From: Prochilodus magdalenae
Taxonomy: Eukaryota > Chordata > Actinopteri > Characiformes > Prochilodontidae
NCBI GenBank assembly: GCA_024036415.1
Contig: JAMWET010001947.1
Span: forward strand, 110,260 to 174,259
Direction: 5' to 3'
Length of the DNA stretch: 64,000 bases
Shown: positions 54,715 to 64,000 of the stretch, piece after piece
Layout of the letters: each line of letters starts with the position of its first letter
How positions within the stretch are numbered: position 1 is the stretch's first letter
Notes under the pieces: model-generated
The model's database searches: none
Seen by the model: only the letters and a program-made list of their open reading frames with translations
Told to the model about the DNA's origin: nothing
Position numbers and translations under genes: made by a program

Positions 54715-54802
54715 TGTTTGAAACCCACAATCAATTGTAAGTGACGTTGGGTTTGTGAAAAGCACTATACAAGAATAATGTATTATTATTATTATTATTA
54801 TA
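54715..54802 (+). mobile_element. Possible LINE 3' tail with (ATT)n
   Basis: gttgggtttgtgaaaagcac then tatacaagaataatg and (tta)n look like the 3' end of fish LINEs, which often finish in gcgctatataaataaa followed by a short repeat. Only the tail is present, so class is uncertain. Confidence 0.4.
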
Positions 54803-55867
54803 ACCATGGTGGGAAATAAGGCTAGGTGCTCTCTTTCATTTGGGGAGTCAAGCTACCTAGCATGCAAAGAGTGTTTCGGTGAGGGGTTGAAAATACCGAA
54901 ATGCTAATGCAGCAACTGAAAAATAGTGTTTAGCATTTTAGCTAATAGACTTTTAAGGTAGCAGCTTAAGTACTGCAGCTCTCTCACACTGTACGAAGAG
55001 TCTGACTAGGCACGTCTATGATGCCCAGTTAAAGACTCACAGACTGTCCACTCTCTGGACCTGTCCAGCTGCCGAAAGCGAACTGTATTCAACGAAGACG
55101 TAATAGCCGTTTAGTTGGGCGAAGCGATAATTGAACTGTGGGATGGAAGGGGTGAGAGAGCAGAAAACGAGGGCGAGCGGCTCTCCCGGCCGTCACTCAG
55201 CAGGCCAGGTGTGTGGTTAATCACAAGTGCCTTTCCTTTAGTTTTCAAATTGGACAGAAGGAGCAGGTCCCCCGGGAGGCTCCCTGTCAGCATTCATCTT
55301 CTAAATGAGAATCTCTCCTCCACTCCATCATGTAACCTGTCCAGTCGTCTCTGGGAGGTGCCAATTCCGCTCCCCTCTGGCAGCTCCGCCATTTCTCAGC
55401 AAAAAGCGGCCCGCTTTCCCACCGCCCTTGCGAAGCCGTCAGCCCCGAGCGGGCCGAAGGGTCTCGAGGCCCTTACGGAGATGAAAAATAGCCCGGCTGG
55501 GTGAACCTGTTGTGCCCCCCCAGGTGTGTACCAATATATATCCGGCTCTGAAAATGCACCTGCTGCACCCGTTCCTGAATAAACAGAGGAATAAGAAAGG
55601 AAACTGTGTCGGGACGGGCCGGGTCCGCAACCCTGAGGAGAACAAATACAGACAAATCGGTGCCTGAACCACCAGCGGGCCTGGACCACAGAGGCCACCC
55701 GGGCCGTGAACTAACCTAGTTTCTTATCATGGGCCAGAGATCTGTCAGTAGCCTGTCACTGCATCCACACACCCACACAAAAATATATACCCGCCAAACA
55801 CAAGCCCCCTGTGACTGAACCGTACCTAACACCGTGCAACACCTCCACAAGCAGCAGAAGCAGCTGT
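54803..55867. other. Unique region, candidate conserved non-coding element
   Basis: Non-repetitive. A 129-codon plus frame (55115-55504) and minus frames of 77-100 aa overlap it; there is no recognisable domain. gtggttaatcacaagtgcct at 55212 and gttttcaaattggacagaag at 55241 are the kind of AT/GC-mixed unique words seen in conserved enhancers. Confidence 0.35.
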
Positions 55868-55889
55868 GACTGGATTTGGTATGGACTGG

Positions 55890-56262
55890 ACAAGGTTCTG
55901 GATGTAGACCACGCCCATGTTCAGACACTCTTACGTCAGAGAATTGTGTAGTAGGTCCAGATTTGCTGGACGCCATCCCTGGAGCAATTCCCTGTAGACT
56001 GGGATTGTATCCACGGCTGGTAGACCCGTATGACCGTACGCTTCCATACACCTGCAGATTCAGCTACTTCCTTCACACTATGGTCTTTGGCCACGCCCAC
56101 ATGCAGTCACTCCTTTTAGCCAATCATTAACATCTGCTCTGCAGCCGCTTTCCACACATGGAACGAGACATTCCCTGCACTGTAGCACCTCTTCCCAATC
56201 TATGGACCCTATCACTCTTGTGCAGCGCCATCTGCAGGAGCCTGAGGTTACAACTACCAACT
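55890..56262 (-). mobile_element. Tc1 family H fragment
   Basis: ttctggatgtagaccacgcc, gggattgtatccacggctgg, tagacccgtatgaccgtacg, cacactatggtctttggcca and gcgccatctgcaggagcctg are in family order. On the minus strand the helix-turn-helix coding is recognisable but broken. Confidence 0.75.
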
Positions 56263-56353
56263 TATAAACACACAGTGTTTACATTTTGTGTCCACTGAGC
56301 TTCTATTTTAGCCAATCATTAACACACACACGGTATATATATATATATATATA

Positions 56354-56600
56354 TCGTCGCTGTCCAATGAAAAACATGTATCTCCATTTTTGACAATTTT
56401 CACTTTATGTATTATTTGATCACATGATCTGCTGTTTACACTGTGTGTGAATTTCATGATGAATGGACCAACAGAAATGGCCCAAAGAGCTCTTGGAAAA
56501 AGTCTGGTTCCATTGACTTGTATTAAAATTAAATTGGGTTTTGGCCTCTCCTGTAAAGTTGCTAATTTGGAGATACTTGATTTTCTTTGGGCAGCGACGA
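56354..56600 (+). mobile_element. TCGTCGCTGTCC MITE, complete 247-bp copy
   Basis: Inverted ends tcgtcgctgtccaatgaaaa and gggcagcgacga, inside (TA)n on both sides, as expected for a TA-targeting MITE. Interior phrases are shared with five more or less damaged copies in the window. No open frame. Ownership by a Tc1-type transposase is an inference from the TA target. Confidence 0.85.
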
Positions 56601-56967
56601 GATATATATATATATATTGTTGCAGGGGTGAGGTGGAGCCCCTTCGGTCACGCACAGGTGAGGCACTTACGAAAAGAGCTCACCTGTGCAAAAGGCAGGA
56701 TATATCCATGACTTGTATTTAAAATTAAATTGGACTGTTTTGGTTGTCTCTTCTATGTAAATAAAGTGCACTGGTGACTCACGCTAGGTGTTTTTGTATG
56801 TGTCTTTGGGTCTTACTGAAGTTTCCCCGGTCAAATATATGAACTTTTGTTGCAAGGGGTCAGGTTAAGCCCCGTTTTAATTTAAAAACACACATATATA
56901 TAAAATATTATATATAAATATATATAATTATATATATTATATAAACACACATATATATATATATATA
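56601..56967. repeat. Spacer and TA/TATATAA-rich tract
   Basis: Unique sequence to 56875, with tgttgcaggggtgaggtgga at 56618 and a similar tgttgcaaggggtcagg at 56850, then AT-only sequence to 56967. Confidence 0.6.
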
Positions 56968-57500
56968 CAGGGGTTGGACAATGAAACTGAAAAACTTGTC
57001 ATTTTAGTGTGGGAGGTCTCATGGCTAAATTGGACCAGCCTGGTGGCCAATCTTCATGAATTGCACATTGCACCAGTAAGAGCAGAGTGTGAAGGTTCAG
57101 TTAGCAGGTAAGAGCACAGTTCTGCTCAAAATACTGCAATGCACACAGCATTATGGGTGACATACCAGAGTTCAAAAGAGGACAGATTGTTGGTGCACGT
57201 CTTGCTGGCGCATCTGTGACCAAGACAGCAAGTCTTTGTGATGTATCAAGAGCCACGGTATCCAGGGTAATGTCAGCATACCACCAAGAAGGACGAACCT
57301 CCACCAGCATCACGTAGTGACCTGGCCACTATCCTGCAAGAGGAATGGCTTAACATCCCTCTGACCACTGTGCAGGACGCAGTATATGTCATTCCCAAGA
57401 CCAACTGACGCTGTATTGGCCGCAAAAGGAGGCCCTACACCATACTAATAAATGACTGTGGTCTAAAACCAGGTGTTTCAGTTTCATTATCCAACCCCTG
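56968..57500 (+). mobile_element. Tc1/mariner MITE (family B), copy 2
   Basis: Ends caggggttggacaatgaaac and gtttcattatccaacccctg, flanked by TA. The 5' part encodes the N-terminal region (cattatgggtgacataccag, then ggacgaacct), joined at about 57299 to the 3' part (ccaccagcatcacgtagtga). The deletion junction is the same as in 13675-14175. The antisense 70-aa frame found in both copies is not a gene. Confidence 0.9.
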
Positions 57501-57596
57501 TATATATGTCATGAAACTATTATTCTGCTCATATTCGACCATATATCATTTTTATTCTCCATTAATGCATTTCCCTGTTTTGATATTCTGAGAGAT
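57501..57596. other. Short spacer
   Basis: AT-rich, no feature. Confidence 0.3.
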
Positions 57597-58455
57597 ACAA
57601 CCCCTTTTCCATGAGTACTAATGTTGGGATGTGCAAATACTACAAAGACAACATGTCAAATGTTGAAACTGAGAATTTCTATTGTTACTGGAAAAAAATT
57701 TTGAATTCAATGCCAGCAACACATAAATAAAACATTGGGAGGTTGGTGTTCAGAAATGTGTTGATCTGCTCTTATTTTAACAGCACTCTGTAAGTGTTTG
57801 GAACTGAGAAGATGATTGCTGTGGCTCTGGAAGTGAAATACCTTCATTCTGCTTGATATCAGATTCCAGATGCTGCACAGTTCGGAATCTCCTTTGTCCT
57901 GTTTTTACTTTTTATCCTCCAAACGTTTCCAGCGGGTAATTGGTCTGGACCATAGGTGGGTCAGTTCAGGACCTGGATTCTTGCTGTAATACCTGCAGAA
58001 TGTGGTTGATTGATCTGTTATAAATGAGCTAGACCTTCCCTGGAAAAGACGTCGCCTGGGTGCAGCTTATGTTGCTCCGCAACCCAAATATACAATCCAG
58101 CATTAATGGAGCTTCACAAATGTGGGCATCACTCAGGCCTTGTGGAGTAATGCCCCCCCCCACACACATACCATCAAGGATGGTGGCTTTTCAGCTGCGA
58201 GCTGATAAGCCGGATGGTACCTCTTCTTTTTAGCCTGGAGAATCCAAGAGAATTCCAGATTTTGAGTCCACGGGACACTTTTTCACTTCTCCTCAGTCTA
58301 CCCTAGAGCTCGGGCCCAGAGAAGGCGGCGGCGGTGTTTCTGGATCTGTTTAAAGCTTGTGTCTGTGGAGCAGTGATGAACAGGGTTCATCCCAGTGGTC
58401 TCGGGAAGTGTTCCTGACACTGTGCAGTGGACTCCACTCTGGAATCCTGACTGTA
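57597..58455. mobile_element. Eroded copy of a common teleost DNA transposon
   Basis: tacaaccccttttccatgag, atgttgggatgtgcaaatac, ctacaaagacaacatgtcaa, gccagcaacacataaa, gcagaatgtggtt, cagcttatgttgctccgcaa, ccagcattaatggagcttca and agagctcgggcccagagaag follow, in order, a widespread fish repeat I remember (ends with AAAAGTTGGGAC). The superfamily is not assigned. It is rearranged and contains no intact frame. Confidence 0.5.
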
Positions 58456-58462
58456 AGTCATT

Positions 58463-58564
58463 CATGCATTCATCTCTTCAAAATTAGACTACTGTAATTC
58501 TCTATACATTGGGATTAACCAGACTATCTCAGTTTTTAAATCAGGTCTGAAAACTCGCCTATAA
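58463..58564 (+). pseudogene. LINE ORF2 C-terminal remnant
   Basis: In one frame it reads HAFISSKLDYCNSLYIGINQ followed by TISVFKSGLKTRL and a stop. The LDYCN block is a hallmark of the C-terminal part of CR1/L2-type ORF2 proteins, and FKSGLKT resembles their last conserved stretch. In intact elements about 100 or more residues separate the two; here they are adjacent, so an internal deletion joined them. The following 150 bp look like LINE 3' UTR. Confidence 0.6.
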
Positions 58565-58734
58565 AAACTTCTGTTTAATCTGTCCCCTAGCTTTTATTTT
58601 AATATCTGTTATTTATCTGATTTCTTGTATCTGTGTTTTAGTTGTATGTGTTTATGTGTAAACATTAGCTATTTTCATTTACAGCACTTTGGTCAACGCA
58701 GGTTTGGGCAAACGCGCAGGTATGTTTTAAAAGG

Positions 58735-59340
58735 TAGCCTTTACTAACTAAAAACTTAGTTTACTGACTTACTGACTTAGCCTCTACGATACCTGTAGGC
58801 TTAACCACTTACTGACTCTAACTTACCTACTTACTGACTTACTTACCTACTTACTTACTGACTTACTTACCTACTGACTTACTTACCTACTTTACTACCT
58901 ACTTACTTACTTACCTACTTACTTACTAGCCATACGTTACTGTGTACTACCACACAATACCCCCCTACACCTACTTTGATTCTTTTGCTTAAAAAACTTA
59001 TTTCCCTCTTCGCCGGTTACATTAGTCGCTCTTACATTGCCTCGTGTAAGCATCCATTAAGCCCTGCGTGATTCATAGTCTACTCTTAACTCGGTGGTTG
59101 TGACCTTTGTCTTATATTACTTATCCTAAACTTACTACTATTTACTACTGCATTACTTCCTACAAATGACTTACTTACTCCCTTACTTACATCTATACTT
59201 TTACTTCCGCTACTTCCTACCTTGCAATACTGGGGATTTGAATGTCTATTACCCTACTTACTTACTGACCTACTGATTTACCTACTTACTTACTTACTGA
59301 CTTACTTACCTACCTACTTATAGTACACGGTCTTACGTAA
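58735..59340. repeat. (TTAC)n/(TGAC)n tetranucleotide-rich tract
   Basis: acttacttacctacttactg and variants are tandemly repeated with interruptions; the array is densest at 58800-58930 and 59255-59325. Confidence 0.9.
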
Positions 59341-60480
59341 ACCGGTGGCATGAACTGGCAGGGAATGCAGGGGGGTTCCCAAGGATCTTGCGTAAGATAC
59401 TTAGAAGAGGGAGGCTTACGGGTGACTTGCGCTACACTACTTAGTTCCTACTTACTTACTTAGCCTACAATGTACTGAGTGTACGCCTACGGTGTACGAC
59501 TGGCCTCCCAGCTAACTTACGGAGGTATCGGGCAAGCGCTAATTTAGCGTGAGTTGGTACTACGGGGGGATTAACAGTGACGATTGAACTGTACCATAAC
59601 TACTAGGACTTACGGGATACGTGTACTGGCGTTTTCTTACTGTACCTTTACTTACTGGGGGTGTCGGGGGGGTGCGCCACGTTACGAGCTTGACTGACGT
59701 TGATCCTTACATTCCAAAACGGACAGATACTTAAGCTGACTTAACCGTAACTTATTGTGTACTGACGGGAGGGGGGGTGTAAAACTTACCATATACTGTC
59801 GGCTGGGAAGACGGAAATTAGGTAATGAGTTACGTGAGGTTAACATGTTACCTAGACTATGACAGGGTAAAGAGGCCAGGTGGGCTGGAATACCTGATCA
59901 AGTAAGCTGCCTTACGGTGAGACGGCGGGGCTTAGCCGTACTTACAATATAGCTGGGTAGGTATTGACTTACTGACTCCTATTACTGAGAGGATTAACTA
60001 GATTTACTGAGGGGTTACCGGGTAGACTTCTGCAACCCGACGTTAACCATCAGCGGGTACTGTAACGTAGGACAGGATACCTAGCTTACTATACTGGACT
60101 TACGATGTTTACTGACAGTGTGACTGAGGTTACTTAATACTGTACGTTACCCACGAATGATCACTTATCGTGGTAGCGGGGTGTGCCTACGGTTAACTTA
60201 AACTAGGCAAACGGAGGAGCCCAAGGGAAAAGGGGTTAACCGAGGTATAGCCTGAGGGGTGAACAGGGTTACCTCGACTATCCTACTTACGTACTGGGGG
60301 GGGGGGGGGAGTTTACTTACCTACGGGAGGTATACTTACTATACGGGGGTGATGACCTAGCATTGAAACTACTTACTGTTACTTACTTAACGAGGGTACT
60401 TACTCCTGTCACAGGCTTACTGTGACTGCTTACCTATGCTGACTTCCATCCTGACTTACTTATTAGCCTGTTTTTTTGAA
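59341..60480. repeat. Decayed TTAC tract with irregular sequence and G runs
   Basis: TTAC and CTTACT words persist but are mixed with erratic bases and runs of G, including 14 G at 60296-60309 and gggggggtgt near 59770. It may be real decay or poor consensus in a hard-to-sequence repeat. No gene. Confidence 0.6.
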
Positions 60481-61649
60481 AAGGTCAAGTTTAAGGCGGG
60501 GGTCGAAAGAGCATGACCATGGCCAGTAGCTGGTTCCTGGTTCTGTTGTGTCGCTTTGCGTACAGAGGTACATCGGCAGGATTGTATCGTATGTGGCTGT
60601 GGGGTGATAGATATTTGAGTAAGTAAAGGGGGAGGGGAGATGTAGTGTAAGATTAATTGATCGTGGTGATGTAGTGTAGATTATTGATCGTGATGGTAAG
60701 TGTGATATGTGAGTCACGTGAAAAAACAATGGTATTGGATAGATATTGATCACCTGGCGCATGGATGGTTCTTTGCTTGAGGCTGGTGTCATTGTTGAGT
60801 GGAGTATGTTCTAGTGCTTGAACCTGCGCGGGACGTTGATTGGGGTTATGTGCGGGGGGGGAGGCAGGGACCTTCACAGACTGGGGTGCCCCGGGAAGGG
60901 GGGGGGGGTCCCCATCTGTTCCTTCTTAAGTGAATCCGCCGGCTCTCTGAGAAGGGGAGAGGTGAACGCGGTGTTTCCGTTACGATATCGCTGTCGAGAT
61001 GCTCCACCAGGTGCTTCTGTAGCCCTAACTTTTTTTAATTGAAATGTGTTTGCGTATAATTAACAAGGTTGCTGTTGGTGTTGTGTGGCTTAGTCAATAA
61101 TATGGGTCGATATATATCGATCTGCGGGGGCGTCATTGAGTTGCTGTCTTCATTCCGTTTTGGCGCAGGGGGGGTGGCCGGCCAGATTATACTTCGGAAA
61201 CAGACATTCCGGGGGGGGGTCGGTGGGGTTTGGTTGGTGGCGCTCGTGAATGCCAGCTCACCTATCAAAAACCCAATCCAGATTCGCAACACCTGTGCCT
61301 GTCCATTTGGCGCTTCTTCCTTTCGGATTGCAACCGCCCCTCCTACAGGGGGGCGGCCTTTCACGAAACTGGTCTTGTAGCGCTAGCACCTCGCGCCCGT
61401 GTGTTTTATTGCACCCCCTGTGTCCTGCAGCTACGAAAGTCCGTCTCGAGGTTCTTCGTGCTCGGTCGAGTCTCCTGCTGCCGGAGTCCCTCTCGTCTTT
61501 TGTTTTCTCGGGCTGTTTTTCCTTTAACACCTGTTTTATTTGCGCTCATTCATTCTGATAAGCTCTTTGGGGAACGTCCTCTGGGTAGGCGAGCTTTCCC
61601 CCAGCCATTCCCGTTTAAGAAGGTTCTCGATTGGGTTTGATTGAATCCA
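60481..61649. other. Unique-looking region with many G runs, nothing recognised
   Basis: Runs of seven or more G occur at 60857, 60900, 61170 and 61211. Open frames of 102-136 aa overlap on both strands without recognisable domain. Frames here are unreliable if the base calls are. Confidence 0.35.
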
Positions 61650-62415
61650 GGAGTTTCAGAGAGAGCGAGACGTGAGAAGCGAGTGCGCAGGCGCGAAGAC
61701 AGAGAAGACGAGAACACAGAGAAGTGTGAGGGCCGGGAGAGAGAGGACGAGAGCACGGACGGAGTGAGCGCAGAGACAGACGCGCGACAGATGCGCTCGC
61801 AGACCGGAGGGCGGAGGACAGCGAGAGAGCGAGAGAGAGAGGGGGAGAGAGAGAAAGAGAGACCGAGACAGAAGAGACGCAGAGAGAGACAGAGAGAACA
61901 GAGAGAGAGAGAGGAGAAAGGACAGAGCAAGACGACGAGGAGAGAGAAGAGACAGAGAGAGCAGACAGAGAGAGGAAAGAAGGAGAGAGAGAGAGAGGAG
62001 GAGAGACGAGGAGAGAGGAGGGAGAGGAGAGAGCGAGACCGACAAAAGAGAGGAGAAAGACAGAGGGAGAGAGACAGAGAGGTGCACAGAGAGGAAAGAG
62101 AACGGCGACAGAAAAGACAGAGAGAAAGACGACAGGGAGGAGAGGAGAGAGAGAGAGAGAGTAGACAGAGAGACAGACGAGAGGAGAGAAGAGACAAAAA
62201 GCAGGGAGAGAGAGAGAGACAGAGAAAGAGAAGAGAGACGACAGTAGAGAGAGAGAGACGACAAGAGAGAGTGACAGAGAGGAGAGAGACAGGAGCCAGA
62301 GAGAGAGAGAGAGAGAGAGGCGCCAGGAGAGAGAGAGGAGACAGAGACGAGACAGTAGAGAGAGAGAGAGAGAGAGAGGGAGGGAGAGGAGGGAACGGAG
62401 AGGAGGAGTGAGAGA
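61650..62415. repeat. (GAGA)n purine tract
   Basis: Almost pure purine on the plus strand with scattered C. Frames of 256, 279, 311 and 449 aa made of R/E/Q or S/L/C/P are artefacts. Confidence 0.95.
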
Positions 62416-63160
62416 GATGATGCATAGGGAGGAGAGGACTGGTGCGCGCGCCATATATAGCGAGGGCAGTAGTGTGGATATATGAGCTGATCAGAGCGAG
62501 GGAATGAGTGTACGGACGCATGAGATATAGAGAGAGAGATAGATCGCGAAAGAGGGAGGCCAAATAACAGAGGGAGGAGAATGGAGTACATTGAGTGAGA
62601 TAGTACGATGTAGAGAATGAGACATCAGTAAAGGTGGATATAGGAGTGAGAGATAGAGAGGAGTGAGACATATAGAGAGTAGTGATAGTGACTTGAGAGA
62701 GCATAGAGAAAGGGGGAGTATGAGAGAGGATAGAGAGGGGATAGCAGGATGGGAGGGAGGAGTGAGTACATGGGTGATGGGGGGAGGGATATACTGTGAG
62801 GGAAGAGAAGTAGGAGAGAAGAAGAGAGACAAGAGTAGAGAGGCGGAGAGGATAGGCGAGGAAGGAGAGGAGGCGCAAAGAAGAAAGAGAACAATGCAAA
62901 AGATACCTATATAGAGCCAGACATGACGAGAGATAGGAGAGAGTAGAGAGTAAAAGGGATAGATACGGGGAGACGAGAGGTGCATGGCAGATATATGTTA
63001 GGGATCAGAGATACATCGACGAGTGAGAGCGAAGGCAGGAAGAGTTATGGGGGACTATGAATAGAGATACTTGTAATGAGAGGGTAGGACCGGCAGCGTA
63101 TGATGATTCAGATAGCATGGATCAGTAGACAGGATGAGCAGAGTAGAGAGGACACTAGTG
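62416..63160. repeat. Decayed purine-rich tract
   Basis: Irregular gagatag/gagagg words with rare pyrimidines; density of repeats falls towards the right. As with the TTAC tract it could be real or low-quality consensus. Confidence 0.65.
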
Positions 63161-64000
63161 AATATGGAAGGATTTGATTATCTGGGGGATCATCCTATGC
63201 CATGGACTCCTTAAAATAAATGGCACCGAGAGCACAGTAAATAACAGACTGACCATGGTGAGGCCGGACAATGACAGGCTTAGTGTATCTAAGAGGATGA
63301 CTGACCAACCAAGGCTTGCATCTAATCGACTGACCATGGTGGAGACGATATGAGTAGCCATGATGGAAAGAGAAGGGTAGTGCTGCTGGTGGTCCGGGCT
63401 AGAAGAGAGGGGGGTACGCTGCCTCAGGGCCTTCATGTACTTCTAATTTACTGTCCTCAGTGGCTTTATGTAAGGGGATAGAGTGGAGCTAGCTCCGTGA
63501 TCCCCACAGACTGCAGTTCGCCTCTTCCACGGATTAGAGCTTTAAAGTGCCTCTCCGACTAGGAGGATTCCGGGCCTGAAAGGAGCCAGCCAGACGACAT
63601 TGCCAGGGATTTTTTCTTCACTTTCCGCCAACTATCTTTTTACGAAGGAGAAGCATGGGGTGGTTGTTTATATTGATTAGCAAGATCGTGTATGACCGCA
63701 GTGCGACGGACGGCAGCTCTCGCAATCTAATTAGTACCGCTAATAGTTTTTTGCGGGGCTGATATAGTTGTTTAATTCGCAGCAGAATCAATAACGGCTA
63801 GCTGTAAAACACACTTCCCCTTAGCAGCCGGCAAGGGACGTGTACAGCGAGCGGCCCGGACTATCTCGGCAGCTCCCCTTGCAAACCACAAAAAGCGTGA
63901 ACCGGCATGAGGACTGTTGGGAAAGAACGGGTTTGCTGTCCTCGGAAAAGGGCACTAGGGAGCGCTGTGTTAAAGAGCCTGAAGTCCTGATTGATTCATC
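63161..64000. other. Unique block, candidate conserved non-coding element at the right edge
   Basis: tgaccatggtg occurs at 63251 and 63331. From 63580 the sequence is unique and balanced, with AT-rich cores (gcaatctaattagtaccgct at 63722; gtttaattcgcagcagaatc at 63770). No coding signal before the window ends. Confidence 0.35.

Noticed and set aside
61550..62899. 449-aa and other long open frames on both strands (also 256, 279 and 311 aa)
   Set aside because: All lie in a (GAGA)n purine tract; composition is only R/E/Q or S/L/C/P and every frame is open.

Overview
The window looks like nuclear DNA of a teleost fish, most likely an ostariophysan (characin, knifefish or catfish relative). The evidence is its repeats: several Tc1/mariner families, a DANA/Mermaid-type V-SINE, tRNA-derived SINEs with an L2-type 3' hairpin, abundant CA, TA and CT microsatellites, and a SINE type I associate with otophysan fishes. 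I found no convincing protein-coding gene, no exon set and no bacterial-style operon. Most long open frames lie in simple repeats, minisatellites or transposon remnants. The only RNA-gene candidate is one tRNA-Lys(CTT)-like sequence with a D-stem mismatch. The rest is intergenic or intronic DNA.

Layout. 1-3.7 kb: diverged repeats of about 370-420 bp and a 33-bp minisatellite. 4.4-10 kb: transposon fragments (Tc1 remnants, AGAACC-type repeats, a SINE) around unique blocks. 11-14.7 kb: a degenerate minisatellite hit by an AGAACC repeat, a solo-LTR-like element, a foldback element and a Tc1 MITE. 14.7-16.4 and 19-20.3 kb: mostly unique sequence; 16.4-19 kb: hAT-like, GGTTCT-type and TTATAA-rich repeats. 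20.3-28.8 kb: two internally deleted Tc1 copies, otophysan-type SINEs, a composite satellite of about 1.9 kb with a 490-bp unit, and a V-SINE split by another Tc1 fragment. 29.8-30.5 kb: a tRNA-Lys plus SINE block inserted into a Tc1 fragment. 30.5-35.4 kb: unique DNA and dispersed repeats. 35.4-37.6 kb: a CpG-rich block next to a 1.4-kb polypyrimidine tract. 38.2-42.8 kb: a full-length but dead Tc1 element inside duplicated flanks, an inverted repeat and a GACCCATA-type minisatellite. 43-58.6 kb: unique blocks alternating with SINEs, MITEs, Tc1 derivatives and a short LINE ORF2 remnant. 58.7-63.2 kb: TTAC and GAGA low-complexity DNA that decays into irregular sequence with long G runs, possibly poor assembly consensus. 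63.2-64 kb: unique.

I see no new gene system. The most informative structures are (a) a satellite whose unit already contains pieces of a SINE and a Tc1 element, (b) a tRNA-Lys joined to a SINE as one insertion, (c) two Tc1 families whose copies share internal deletions, and (d) a Tc1 element that has lost the stretch carrying its first catalytic aspartate. Unique AT/GC-mixed blocks between repeats may include conserved non-coding elements, but only comparison with other fish genomes can show that.
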